From: Leptasterias polaris
Taxonomy: Eukaryota; Echinodermata; Asteroidea; Forcipulatida; Asteriidae
Assembly (NCBI GenBank): GCA_037783415.1
Contig: JAZGTN010000007.1
Span: 4,237,501-4,301,500, forward strand
DNA: 64,000 nt
Direction: 5' to 3'
The notes under the pieces are model-generated. The model did not search any database. It saw nothing but the letters and a program-made list of their open reading frames with translations, and had not been told where the DNA came from. Shown one piece after another: positions 12,401-19,343 of the stretch (positions are counted from its first letter, which is position 1; each line of letters opens with the position of its first letter). A program made the position numbers and the translations under genes.

Positions 12401-15400
12401 GCTGCTTTGCTGAACAAAAGTGATAGCATGACACCACTCAAGAATGATATTATGTAGCATGGTATTTTGGCTGGTAACCTAAATTCTAATAAGCAAAATT
12501 TGCGCTTTATTGCTTTTTGTGTTTTCAAAGCGGCTCTATAAAATTTGGCCCAGGGCCCAACTTTATTGAATGCTTAAAGCAGAAAATGGTGCAGAAAATG
12601 TTCAGATTTTCAGACTGTAATAGTTGAAGACTGTTATTCCTTAATATCTTTATCTAAGTGTTGTTGTTGTTTTTGTAATTAACAGACCAGACAAAGAAAA
12701 GGAGAAAATCGGTCCTCAGCCGGTGTCAAGCAAATCCAAACCCCTCCCACCACGCCACGCCTTACCCAAACAGCTACCACCGGCCACAATGCCGATCCCT
12801 CCACCCCCACAGCCACCCAAGTCATCCGCCCCACAACACATGCAGTACCAGCCCCGTATGCCTCTCCAGCAGCCAGGTATGCCCTTAATGCAGAGGGGGT
12901 CTTTGATGCAGATGCCTCCACGGCCCCCCATGCCGCCCAGGATGCCTCAGCCCCCGGTGGGGATGCCTAGGATGGGAGGAGGACTCTTACCAGGACCACC
13001 GCTTCGCTTCATGAACCAAGGTTAGTGTAACACAAAATTGGTGTCACTAATCTGGCCAATAATAACAAAGATGTGCAAAAATGACACAAATGAAGATGAA
13101 TTACTCGTCCTTTATGAGCACGGAAATACAGGAGTTGTATTAACCCTCCTGAGCTGAAGATCTAAAAATGTTCTTAAATTTCCAACCGATCCCCCTTTTT
13201 TTTCAAGTGAGCTATGAGAAACACTCACATTTTTTTGTTAGGCTTTCTGACATGATCCTTTCCATTCATTTAACTTCTATTTTGGTTTAGCTTTAAAAAT
13301 AAATATAATAAAGTTGTTTTGTTTGTTGCGTGCTAGGTCCTGGAATGGGTCAGCCCATGCAGATGGGTGGTCAACCCATGGGTGGAATGGGTATGCCAGG
13401 GGGGCCACCCATGCGTCCTGGTAGACCGATGCCTCCTGGGGTGGATAACCCTGAACCACCCATGAAGAAACAAAAGACAGAGGAGAGCCTCATGCCGGAG
13501 GAGCTGTTCATGGCTAGAAATAAGGTTGGTTTTCACCGTCCGTTTTGTTGTTCCTCGTACCCTGCTCCTTAAATGGGTGCCACTGGGTACACCTTGAGGA
13601 GGCAACGGGGACCTTGTTTAGGTTAGAGGTAATAAAACTGCCTTTTTATGCTAGAAATAAGGTTGGTTTTCTCGTCCACTTTGTTGTCTCTATACCTTCC
13701 TACTCAAATGGGTACCACTGGGTACATTTTGGGTGAACAAAGTGGACCTTGTCAATACAAGGTTGGTTGCCATTGTCCATTTTCATATCTCTCATACCCT
13801 CCTCAAATGGGTACCACTGGGTACATTTTGGGTGAACAAAGTGGACCTTGTCAATACAAGGTTGGTTGCCATTGTCCATTTTCATATCTCTCATACCCTC
13901 CTCAAATGGGTACCACTGGGTACATTTTGGGTGAACAAAGTGGACCTTGTCAATACAAGGTTGGTTGCCATTGTCCATTTTCATATCTCTCATACCCTCC
14001 TCAAATGGGTACCACTGGGTACATTTTGGGTGAACAAAGTGGACCTTGTCAATACAAGGTTGGTTGCCATTGTCCATTTTCATATCTCTCATACCCTCCT
14101 CAAATGGGTACCACTGGGTACATTTTGGGTGAACAAAGTGGACCTTGTCAATACAAGGTTGGTTGCCATTGTCCATTTTCATATCTCTCATACCCTCCTC
14201 AAATGGGTACCACTGGGTACATTTTGGGTGAACAAAGTGGACCTTGTCAATACAAGGTTGGTTGCCATTGTCCATTTTCATATCTCTCATACCCTCCTCA
14301 AATGGGTACCACTGGGTACATTTTGGGTGAACAAAGTGGACCTTGTCAATACAAGGTTGGTTGCCATTGTCCATTTTCATATCTCTCATACCCTCCTCAA
14401 ATAGGTACCACTGGGTACACTGGTAATGAAAGTGCCTTATTTATACCAAAGTAAAAGTTCTAGTCGTATAACCAGATTTTATCACCAAGCTTTCTGTTTT
14501 TTTTTTTTTAAGGGTCCGGTATCGTTCCAGGTGATGGTTCCGCCAATGCCGGATAAACCTGAGTGGAAGTGTAGCGGTCAAGCCCTTCAGATGACCCTGC
14601 CACTGACCGATACCATCTCTGTCGTCAAGGCTAAGATCTTTGAGGAGACTAGCATGCCTGCTGGGAAACAGAAATTGCAGTTTGATGTAAGTTATTTGTG
14701 CTTTAAGAAACGAGTTGAGCTTTTAAAATTTGCCCAATTTCCGTATTATTGCAGCGCTGCCAACATTCGCATTTTGCAGGAAGATTTTGTGCAACAGTCG
14801 GGGAGATGTTTAGAATGACACTCAACATAACAGTGGAAAGTTTCGATAATCGGGAGATTTCCAAATTTGTTCCTCTGAACATTGAAAGATTGGTTTATTT
14901 TCAGGGAACTTTCTGCAGAATCGGGGAGTTTTGGCAGCTCTGTTATTGGCAGGGCCTCTTATAGTTTAAATTTTGGCAGGTCCACCATGTGACCTTAAAA
15001 TTATCTTTCTGTAAAAGGTCAAGTTGTGACAAATAAATACAAAATTGGGAATTAGGCTTCAAACTTGTGTATGCCTCGACTGCCGTCATTGTTTCTAGAA
15101 TTTGTTTCTGCAATTAAAAGAGAAAGTAGCGATTTACAGCTGAAAATGCATGGCATTGTGTATAATTTTATACTGGTTAAAACTCGTCGGCTCAGGACTA
15201 CAATGTCGTTAGTGCAGTATAAATAGATTTCATAAAATTGCTTTATTGCATATTTTGGAGCACCTGGGGTCGATTTCACAAAGCACTAAGATTCATCTTA
15301 AGATGAGTTGACAGTATTACCATAGTGATTTGTGTTGTGACATCACTCTTTGCTAAGCAACTGCGATGGATTTGCAGTTACGATCAATCTTAACTCTTTG

Positions 15401-16008
15401 TGAAATCGAGCCCTGGTATTAATGGAGTATTGATCAAGAGTGGTCTCAAAGTAATTGTTGACAAAAAAGAAAGATTCAGTTTTCTTTTATGAAAAAAATC
15501 TTCTAGTGGATTTTGATATATGTTTTTAAATTGATACAAATTGTTCACTTAGCGACCTTTTGACTATAACTAGTATGAAACCTCATAGCACTGAGCCGAC
15601 GAACTGTAAGATAGGACGAGACAATAATAAAACACAGCACTTATAGAGTGCACAGTATCTGACCCCCCTGAAAATGCCATTTAAAGGCGCCGGTTTCGCA
15701 AAGAGGAAGTCCAGGATTTAAAATGTTCGTTTGAAGAGATGAGTCTTGAGCTGTCGTTTGAAGATTGATGGATTATTCTGCGTATTTAGGTCAAGCGGTA
15801 ATGAATTCCATAAATTTACCCTTCCAAAACATAACGATGTATCATAATAATTGAAACCCGATATTAATCTTTACAATTTTTGTTCTCTCTCTCTCTATCA
15901 ATGCAGGGTTTGTTCGTGAAGGACTCTAACTCGCTGGCGTTTTATAATTTTGGCAACGGATGTACCTTGCAGCTCGGTCTCAAGGAGAGAGGAGGGCGTA
16001 AACGCTAA
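394..16008 (+). CDS. SF3A1: Splicing factor 3A subunit 1, 16 visible exons, 5' end missing
   Basis: SF3A1 is the large subunit of SF3a in the U2 snRNP and helps U2 engage the branch site in the nucleus. Exons: 394-432, 1477-1637, 2362-2480, 2693-2852, 4049-4202, 5220-5368, 6083-6265, 6789-6951, 8294-8392, 8893-9062, 10243-10304, 10860-10943, 12686-13020, 13337-13524, 14513-14686, 15907-16008. All have GT-AG borders and every join keeps frame, giving about 779 codons against about 790 residues for the vertebrate family. Order seen: SURP1, SURP2, charged partner-binding region, acidic exon, proline-rich linker, the conserved block with LISPITGEKI, a second proline/methionine-rich stretch, a ubiquitin-like domain and a basic GGRKR tail. 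In the family the C-terminal domain contacts U1 snRNA. The start codon and roughly 60 N-terminal residues lie before position 1. Recognition is by family knowledge; exon borders are read directly. Confidence 0.95.
433..1476. other. SF3A1 intron with a repeat at 694-925
   Basis: Noncoding. Positions ~694-925 match ~7910-8200 in a later intron (shared word AGTACAGCAGCTTTCAATAG). From about 1030 to 1476 I see nothing recognisable beyond AT-rich intron sequence. Confidence 0.6.
1477..1637 (+). CDS. SF3A1: SF3A1 exon, SURP1 core
   Basis: Encodes PEFEHRIRQNEINNAKFNFL, then NHGDPYHAYFRHKV and on to APVITK: the body of SURP1, strongly conserved in SF3A1 proteins. Acceptor TCTCTATAG, donor GTATTA. 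Enters in phase 1 and leaves at a codon boundary. Confidence 0.95.
1638..2361. other. SF3A1 intron, diverged repeat traces
   Basis: Noncoding. Segments near 1650-1710 and 1905-2080 share words such as CAGAGCTGCAAA and TTCCCTGA, and resemble the short inverted-repeat element at 14752-14942. No gene or RNA is seen. Confidence 0.45.
2362..2480 (+). CDS. SF3A1: SF3A1 exon between SURP1 and SURP2
   Basis: Encodes IPSLLPSKSVTQALESLV followed by a short acidic/proline stretch ending INAFE. Acceptor GTTTGTTTCAG, donor GTGAGT at 2481. Ends with two bases of a Leu codon completed by the next exon. Confidence 0.9.
2635..2692 (+). repeat. L2/SINE 3' tail forming an intron acceptor region
   Basis: GAGCACTATATAAGAAGCCA followed by TTATTA-rich sequence matches the 3' tail of the SINE at 11562-11999 and the tail near 27580. 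It runs directly into TTTGTACAG, the acceptor of the SURP2 exon, so the retroposon tail supplies the T-rich tract. Confidence 0.6.
2693..2852 (+). CDS. SF3A1: SF3A1 exon, SURP2
   Basis: Encodes DIVKLTAQFVARNGRQFLTS through HFDFLRPQHSMFTYFTKLVE, the complete second SURP motif. The donor AAG-GTAAGG is strong. It leaves at a codon boundary. Confidence 0.97.
2870..3240. repeat. TTAA-type MITE in SF3A1 intron
   Basis: Outer ends CAGGGTGTACTTTTGGTA and AATTACCAAAAGTGTACCCTG are reverse complements, and the right end is followed by CCTTTAA. The interior matches the element at 56553-56935. No coding capacity. Confidence 0.7.
3395..3690 (+). repeat. SINE-like remnant with conserved core
   Basis: Contains CCCTTGAGCAAGGCACTTAA followed by TTGCTTCGG, the conserved central segment seen in several animal tRNA-derived SINE superfamilies and also near 11660 here. 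The tRNA head is missing or decayed. It ends in an A-rich tail near 3685. Confidence 0.55.
3715..3890. repeat. Remnant of the GGGCCCAATTTCAT MITE with an internal duplication
   Basis: The word TTGTGTGCTTACAGTTATCA occurs twice about 50 bp apart. The right end reads AGCAGCTCTATGAAATTGGG, the terminal repeat of the MITE family described at 4448-4638. Confidence 0.55.
4049..4202 (+). CDS. SF3A1: SF3A1 exon after SURP2, basic/acidic helix
   Basis: Encodes ILIPPKELLGKLRFDAEQSQ and continues through VNYRVQWAKHQEAQRKK into a KE-rich stretch. Acceptor TTTTAAG, donor GAG-GTATGT. Ends with one base of a Val codon. Confidence 0.95.
4203..4447 (+). repeat. 58-bp minisatellite starting at the 5' splice site
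   Basis: Four units start at 4203, 4260, 4318 and 4376 (57, 58, 58, 58 bp); a fifth starts at 4434 and is interrupted at 4447. Every unit begins GTATGTAGCC, the same bases as the exon donor, then CCATCTTGCCAATCCCAATA. Unit remnants resume at 4964-5030, after two MITEs. Confidence 0.9.
4448..4638. repeat. GGGCCCAATTTCAT MITE, copy 1
   Basis: Starts GGGCCCAATTTCATAAACCT and ends TTTATGAAATTGGGCCC, a terminal inverted repeat. The interior has CTTAAG/TGCTTAG words typical of this family, of which at least five copies are in the window. It is inserted into the 58-bp minisatellite. Confidence 0.8.
4679..4964. repeat. GGGCCCAATTTCAT MITE, copy 2
   Basis: Left end ACCCAATTTCATAGAGCTGC and right end AGCAGCTCTATGAAATCGGG are inverted repeats. 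It lies next to copy 1 and before the resumed minisatellite remnant. Confidence 0.75.
5220..5368 (+). CDS. SF3A1: SF3A1 exon, partner-binding region
   Basis: Encodes SYSQIDWHGFVVVETVDFQP and continues to EKRYEQFG. This is the most conserved segment downstream of SURP2 in the family. Acceptor GATTACAG, donor GTAAGA at 5369. Confidence 0.97.
5524..5875. repeat. TTAA-flanked MITE, second subfamily
   Basis: Left end TTAAATGGTGTGTACAACAT then TGGTAATTGTC; right end ACCAATGTTGTACACACCC then TTAA. The ends are inverted and flanked by TTAA. The copy near 39970-40385 shares AAAACTTCCCTTGAAATA on the opposite strand. Confidence 0.75.
5942..6022 (+). repeat. Short tandem repeat TTTGTCAATGTTA / TTTGTGCTCAATGTTA
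   Basis: Three 15-bp units with TTGTCAATGTTAT followed by three 18-bp units carrying an extra GCTCA, just upstream of the acceptor of the acidic exon. Confidence 0.85.
6083..6265 (+). CDS. SF3A1: SF3A1 exon, acidic/lysine-rich linker
   Basis: Sixty-one codons starting ELEEEEDVEMEVESEDEEDE, then a KGKEKKKK run, ending DMDEG. Low complexity, as expected for the linker after the partner-binding region. Acceptor TTATACAG, donor GTAAGT. Confidence 0.93.
6280..6395. repeat. G17-class homopolymer plus SINE fragment
   Basis: A run of about 17 G is followed at ~6298-6395 by sequence matching the body of the tRNA-Leu SINE (GCGCCGCAGTACCTTGTAAA corresponds to GCGCCACAGCACCTTGTAAA near 11818). Confidence 0.65.
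6397..6720. repeat. CCTGCCAAC MITE, copy in intron before exon 6789
   Basis: Starts CATACCTGCCAAC and ends GTTGGCAGGTATG, an exact 13-bp inverted repeat. The interior is alignable with 10458-10756 (shared TCTGTGGACT and AAAACTGGTGTTCC). Nonautonomous DNA-transposon form. Confidence 0.85.
6789..6951 (+). CDS. SF3A1: SF3A1 exon, acid and proline linker
   Basis: Encodes DSDMDESDEEEDGRRLRMSP, then PPLPSIPG and GEVQIRKNYDPK. The VQIRKNYDPK motif is a conserved SF3A1 block. Acceptor GTTGAAAG, donor GTGAGT; ends with one base. Confidence 0.95.
7081..7252. repeat. Near-perfect 75-bp inverted repeat
   Basis: Left arm 7081-7155 and right arm 7177-7252 are near-perfect reverse complements with a 21-bp loop. 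The right arm belongs to the SINE-like unit that recurs at 7488. Transcribed as part of the SF3A1 intron it would form a long RNA hairpin. Confidence 0.85.
7167..7530 (+). repeat. SINE-like dimer, 321-bp period, tRNA-like head at 7424-7500
   Basis: TCCCGCTCTAGTCAATTTTT and the following CTTTGTTCAACCCAAAATC occur at 7167 and 7488. Between them lies a tRNA-like segment with an A box (TAGCTCAGTTGGTAGAGC) and a B box (GGTTCAAATCC). Position 33 is C rather than T, so it is a SINE head, not a working tRNA gene. Confidence 0.7.
7910..8200. repeat. Interspersed repeat, second copy of 694-925
   Basis: Shares TACAGCAGCTTTCAATAGTA and ATTCTTCCTG words with the copy in the first visible intron. No coding potential. 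Confidence 0.55.
8294..8392 (+). CDS. SF3A1: SF3A1 exon, ENYLISPITGEKI block
   Basis: Encodes PKQVAESEENYLISPITGEK and ends KMAEHMRI. This motif marks SF3A1 orthologues. Acceptor TGTGGCAG, donor GTAAGT; phases 1 in and 1 out. Confidence 0.97.
8511..8850. repeat. TATAGACCAT MITE in SF3A1 intron
   Basis: Ends TATAGACCATGTTACC and AGGTCACATGGTCTATA are reverse complements with mismatches. It fills most of the intron between exons 8294-8392 and 8893-9062. No ORF of note. Confidence 0.75.
8893..9062 (+). CDS. SF3A1: SF3A1 exon, DPRWIEQRDRQ block
   Basis: Encodes LLDPRWIEQRDRQKERQAQE and continues to RRTDIFGEGDVETQIGKK. Conserved charged segment of SF3A1. Acceptor TATCTTCAG, donor AAG-GTATGG. Confidence 0.97.
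9104..9534 (+). mobile_element. 5'-truncated L2-like LINE, 3' end only
   Basis: Reads LHWLPVRQRIVFKILVLVFR and then HGTAPTYLQELL, the C-terminal end of an L2/CR1-group reverse transcriptase ORF, with frame breaks further on. It ends GGCGCATTATAAGTCTCC plus a (TTA)n tail, the same type of tail as the SINEs here. A dead fragment within an SF3A1 intron. Confidence 0.8.
9648..9686 (+). ncRNA. Hammerhead-ribozyme-like core, incomplete
   Basis: CTGACGA (matching CUGANGA) is followed by a hairpin GACTAG/CTAGTC and then GAAAC. These are the core boxes and stem II of a hammerhead. I could not place a convincing stem III with a UH cleavage site, so it may be a decayed retroelement ribozyme or chance. 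Confidence 0.3.
10243..10304 (+). CDS. SF3A1: SF3A1 exon (62 bp)
   Basis: Encodes LGEEEDTKTKQKVIWDGHSA. The VIWDGHS motif is conserved in SF3A1. Acceptor TTTGCAG, donor AAG-GTCAGT; ends with two bases of a Ser codon. Confidence 0.96.
10458..10756. repeat. CCTGCCAAC MITE, second copy
   Basis: Matches 6397-6720 along most of its length, with ends ACCTGCCAA and TTGGCAGGT. The preceding 10330-10405 is a fragment of the inverted-repeat unit at 7081-7155. Confidence 0.8.
10860..10943 (+). CDS. SF3A1: SF3A1 exon, helical segment
   Basis: Encodes MEATARKAQANITIDEQIAA and LHKAQGL. Acceptor TTGTTACAG, donor GTAAGT at 10944; leaves two bases for a Val codon. Confidence 0.96.
10970..11162. repeat. GGGCCCAATTTCAT MITE, copy 3
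   Basis: Left end GGGCCCAATTTCATAGAGCT; right end AGCAGCTATATGAAATTGG. The right half is also the start of the 302-bp tandem duplication. Confidence 0.8.
11013..11616 (+). repeat. 302-bp direct tandem duplication
   Basis: ACAATTGTCTGCTAAGCAGA recurs at 11013 and 11315, and the match runs through the MITE end into the first ~54 bp of a tRNA-like sequence (11260-11313 and 11562-11615). The copies differ by only a few bases. Confidence 0.85.
11562..11999 (+). repeat. tRNA-Leu-derived SINE with L2-type tail
   Basis: The head at 11562-11649 folds as an 88-nt class II tRNA: acceptor GTGTCAT pairs with GTGACAC, with A box TGGCCGAGCGG and B box GGTTCGAGTCC. The anticodon loop is CTCGAGC; the truncated twin at 11260 reads CTCAAGC (Leu CAA). 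The core has TTGCTTCGTCCTTCGGATGG, and the tail GCGCTATATAAGAAGCCACT plus (ATT)n matches local L2-like LINE ends. Confidence 0.85.
12000..12560. repeat. Cluster of GGGCCCAATTTCAT MITE relics
   Basis: Repeated words GCTTAAGCACAAAA, GGCTGGTAACCT and AGCAGCTCTATGAAATTGG, with GGGCCCAA at ~12285 and ~12555, show two to three overlapping or broken copies in both orientations. Confidence 0.65.
12686..13020 (+). CDS. SF3A1: SF3A1 exon, long proline/methionine-rich linker
   Basis: The largest exon (335 bp) begins PDKEKEKIGPQPVSSKSKPL and continues with many P and M residues to PPLRFMNQ. Corresponds to the disordered proline-rich region ahead of the ubiquitin-like domain. Acceptor AATTAACAG; the donor GTTAGT is slightly weak. 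Confidence 0.95.
13337..13524 (+). CDS. SF3A1: SF3A1 exon, glycine/methionine-rich, ends MARNK
   Basis: Starts PGMGQPMQMGGQPMGGMGMP and ends EESLMPEELFMARNK. The last part is the conserved lead-in to the ubiquitin-like domain. The donor is AAG-GTTGGT, not a strong consensus, and the next ~900 bp repeat this junction. Confidence 0.94.
13511..14421 (+). repeat. 99-bp minisatellite derived from an exon end and its donor
   Basis: GGGTGAACAA recurs exactly every 99 bp at 13731, 13830, 13929, 14028, 14127, 14226 and 14325, giving seven almost identical units. Two older units lie upstream; the first contains the exon end (GCTAGAAATAAGGTTGGTTT at 13513), copied at ~13649. Each younger unit has ACAAGGTTGGT, the donor-like motif. 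Because 99 divides by three, long open frames (up to 268 codons) appear in several frames. Confidence 0.92.
14513..14686 (+). CDS. SF3A1: SF3A1 exon, ubiquitin-like domain first half
   Basis: Encodes GPVSFQVMVPPMPDKPEWKC and continues DTISVVKAKIFEETSMPAGKQKLQ. This is the ubiquitin-like fold that in the family contacts U1 snRNA stem-loop 4. It has a long T-run acceptor and donor GTAAGT; 58 whole codons. Confidence 0.97.
14752..14942. repeat. Short inverted-repeat element in SF3A1 intron
   Basis: Ends AGCGCTGCCAAC and TTGGCAGCTCT are inverted. The interior shares words with 1905-2080. Confidence 0.55.
15253..15420. repeat. GATTTCACAAAG MITE
   Basis: Left GGGTCGATTTCACAAAGCAC and right TCTTTGTGAAATCGAGCCC are inverted repeats. 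Internal TGATTTGTGTTGTGACATCA also occurs at 28365-28495, so this is a family. Nothing else is recognised in 15421-15906. Confidence 0.8.
15907..16008 (+). CDS. SF3A1: SF3A1 last coding exon
   Basis: Encodes GLFVKDSNSLAFYNFGNGCT and LQLGLKERGGRKR, then TAA at 16006-16008. It completes the ubiquitin-like domain and ends in the basic GGRK tail typical of the family. Confidence 0.98.
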   Translation, partial: GLFVKDSNSLAFYNFGNGCTLQLGLKERGGRKR

Positions 16009-16755
16009 GCGAACAGTGGATGCGTTTTTTCCCCCACAAAATGCAGGACACAAGATCACCAATATCAGGCATGAGATGTTTCAGACTTTTGTCTGAATTC
16101 AGACTTTTTATGTCAGCCTGGTGAAGACAAAAAGCCTTTCATTTCCCACTAAAAGAAAGACTGCCCTTTGATCTACTTTACTAGTGCTTAGGACACTGTT
16201 CCTAAAAGCCCTTTGAATTCCAAACCCTCCCTAGGGGTTACCAAAAGGTAGAAACGCTATCATACATGTAGGCCCTACGTCCTAAAATTTGGATCCAACA
16301 TGTAGTTTCAGACTGTTTTTGCCAGCAACGACTCTCATCCCTGCAATATACGCCTGTCTGGTAGAATTACATAAACTGAGCCCATGTATCGCTTATTGCT
16401 ACATTATAATAACCATTCATTGTTTACTGCATTGAAAATATACATACCCAGAACAAACTTTATACTCTTTGAAAGAGCACATAATTCCTTTTAATTTGAT
16501 GTATATTTTGCCAAGTTTTCCATCTGATACCACAAGTGACGAGAGTATTAGGAAAGACTCTTTAAGTTATTGTTCATGGAGATAACAGGTGTGAGTTGGT
16601 TTAGACATAAAGGATGTATTATTTTAGCCTCTTTCTTTAATGGAGCTTTTCTGTAATGTGATAAATTAGAATTAATCTTGTAAGATGATGACACTTTGTA
16701 AACCTGCATAGTGATCTAATGTTGTGAATAAATTCATCTTTAGTACAAAGTTTTC
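16009..16755 (+). other. SF3A1: SF3A1 3' UTR (inferred)
   Basis: Unique-looking AT-rich sequence from the stop codon to just past a canonical AATAAA at 16727-16732. The end point is inferred from the signal. From 16760 to 17190 I see only a short (ATTGACT)-type tandem repeat at 16761-16799 and nothing else. Confidence 0.65.
16727..16732 (+). promoter_or_regulatory. Polyadenylation signal AATAAA for SF3A1
   Basis: First canonical hexamer after the stop codon, about 720 bp downstream, in a T-rich context (TTCATCTTTAG follows). Confidence 0.65.
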
Positions 16756-17199
16756 CCAACTATTGACCATTGACTATTGACTATTGACTATTGACCATGC
16801 AGTCAATGTAACTAAACCAGTTGTGTAAAAAGCTAAGGCAGTTGGCCAGATTGCAAGGTGATATCCTAGCATCAAAACAAAACACAGCTAATTTTACTAT
16901 AACACAATAGACTTGCTGATGTTGACTTTGAAATGATCTTCTCAATAAATACAAAACTTAGCAGATTTTAATACTTTAGTTTGGCTGATTTTCCTCTTAT
17001 TGTTTGCTTTACATCCCCTCCCCACACACTCAAGCCTCAAAGACACAGCTCTGTGTTGCAGTTGGTCTGTGTACACATAAATAAAGGAGATCTATTCTTC
17101 AAAACTATAAAAAACACAGTGTGGACTTGTGGAAGTCCACATAGTGTTTAAAATCCCTTCATATTTTGTTCTTTGGTTTACACTTAGTATATGTATTTT

Positions 17200-18560
17200 G
17201 TGCTATCCCCTCCCCACACCCAATGACACCCATGTTGTATTTAGTGCTGCCCCTCCCCACAGCCAAGGACACCGGGCCATACTCACCCCCTTCCCAACAT
17301 GCCCAAGGACACCCATAGGCCTGTATTTGGTGCCCCCCCCCCCCCCCCGCCACTCACACACACACCCAATGACACCCATATCGTATTTTGTGCTACCCCT
17401 CCCCACACCCACACCCATAGGCCTGTATTTTGTGCTACCCCTCCTATACCAAATGACACCCATATCGAAATGTTGTGCTACCCCACCCCACCCCACACCC
17501 AGGGATACCCATATATAGGCCTGTATTTTGTGCTACCCCTCCCATACCCAATGACACCCATATCGAAATGTGCTACCCCTCCCCACACCCAGGGATACCC
17601 ATATATAGGCCTGTATTTTGTGCTACCCCTCCCATACCCAATGACACCCATATCGAAATGTTGTGCTACCCCTCCCCACACCCAGGGATACCCATATATA
17701 GGCCTGTATTTTGTGCTACCCCTCCCATACCCAATGACACCCATATCGAAATGTTGTGCTACCCCTCCCCACACCCAGGGATACCCATATATAGGCCTGT
17801 ATTTTGTGCTACCCCTCCGATACCCAATGACATCGAAATGTTGTGCTACCCCACCCCACACCCAGGGATACCCATATATAGGCCTGTATCTTGTGCTACC
17901 CCTCCCATACCCAATGACACCCATATCGAAATGTTGTGCTACCCCTCCCCACACCCAGGGATACCCATATATAGGCCTGATTTTGTGCTACCCCTCCTAT
18001 ACCCAATGACACCCATACCGAAATGTTGTGCTACCCCTCCCCACACCCAGGGATACCCATATATAGGCCTGTATTTTGTGCTACCCCTCCTATACCCAAT
18101 GACACCCATATCGAAATGTTGTGCTACCCCTCCCATACCCAATGACACCCATATCGAAATGTTGTGCTACCCCTCCCCACACCCAGGGATACCCATATAT
18201 AGGCCTGTATTTTGTGCTACCCCTCCCATACCCAATGACACCCATATCGAAATGTTGTGCTACCCCACCCCACACCCAGGGATACCCATATATAGGCCTG
18301 TATTTTGTGCTACCCCTCCTATACCCAATGACACCCATATCGAAATGTTGTGCTACAGACCCCCCCCCCCCCCCCCGCCACACCCAGGGACACCCATAGG
18401 CCTGTATTTTGTGCTAAACCCCTCCCACATCCATAGCAAGAACACCCATTGTACTATCCGTAGCTCCCCACACACCCAAGGCCAAGGCACCCGCACTGTA
18501 ATGTTTTGCTACCCCCCTCGCCACACCCATATTTTGTGCAATCCCCTCCCCACTCACAAA
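17200..18560 (+). repeat. ~93-bp two-part minisatellite, C-rich
   Basis: About 12 units. Each has an A half (CAGGGATACCCATATATAGG ... TTTTGTGCTACCCCTCC) and a B half (AATGACACCCATATCGAAAT ... TTGTGCTACCCCTCCCC). Both halves end in the same GTGCTACCCCTCC word, so the ~93-bp unit is a dimer of an older ~46-bp unit. The edges are monomeric and diverged, with C/G runs at ~17331-17350 and ~18359-18376. Long open frames (363 codons) are a repeat artefact. Confidence 0.92.
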
Positions 18561-19260
18561 ATTTAGGCAAAAATTAGCGCGCCAAACTGATTACCTTATT
18601 GTAAACCCACAACTTCTTTTTGAATAATAATTTTTAAGGCTCGTGCAACTAATATATTGTGTAATTATGACACGTTATCACAACCTGGGGAATCTGTGCT
18701 TCAACTTTTAATGAGACTTGATACATTTTTGCTTTAAAATTGATCCTATTTGGCCTGGGTGGGAGATGAAAGGATACTCCATGAAAACTAGCTGTCAGCA
18801 ATCCGGTTTGGGAAGTAGCACATTTTTCTGTTATTTTCTGGGGTAATTGGCAAAAATTCCAATCAGCTGACCTGCCAAATATTGAAAAGAAGTCTGAAGT
18901 TTAGTTGTCCGAAAATTTATTTGATTAGTATTAAAGAAGCTGGGAGACTTAAAGTATTTTTTTATATTTCAATAAGTTTATTGGTGCGTGTGTGTGTGCA
19001 CTACTTACTCGTTGGTTTACAGTACAGCGCCCTCACCGCCCTACTTGGTCATTGAACAGATTTTTGAAGATGGCTGCGCCCATGGAGTTGAAAACTTTAG
19101 GTTGAGACGTGCACTCACTGTATCCGCGATGATTTGGGTCCTTGACACAGTTATAAAGCAACTACTCTGAATCATAACAGTGTAATCAGCTTCTTATTCA
19201 GGTTCGTATATATTTCCTTCATCCATGGCATTAAATTGGCATGCTGTCCTCCGATCCGAT
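18561..19260. other. Intergenic, nothing recognised
   Basis: AT-rich, with a short GT run at about 18987-19000. No gene, RNA or repeat boundary seen. Confidence 0.5.
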
Positions 19261-19343
19261 ATGTCATGCCAAAAAGTGTCCGCCGCGAAAAAGTGTCCGC
19301 TGAGCAAGCGTAGCGGACGCCGGTCCGCTGCCGCATGCCAAAG

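Noticed and set aside
13648..14454. 268-codon open frame on the plus strand, and matching frames on both strands
   Set aside because: Produced by a 99-bp (3 x 33) tandem repeat, so any frame without a stop in one unit stays open. It lies in an SF3A1 intron between two well-supported exons.
13525..14512. CRISPR-like array of evenly spaced repeats
   Set aside because: The units are contiguous 99-bp repeats with no unique spacers, inside an animal gene intron.
17475..18566. 363-codon proline-rich open frame
   Set aside because: Product of the ~93-bp minisatellite; several frames on both strands are open together and there is no start context or conserved domain.
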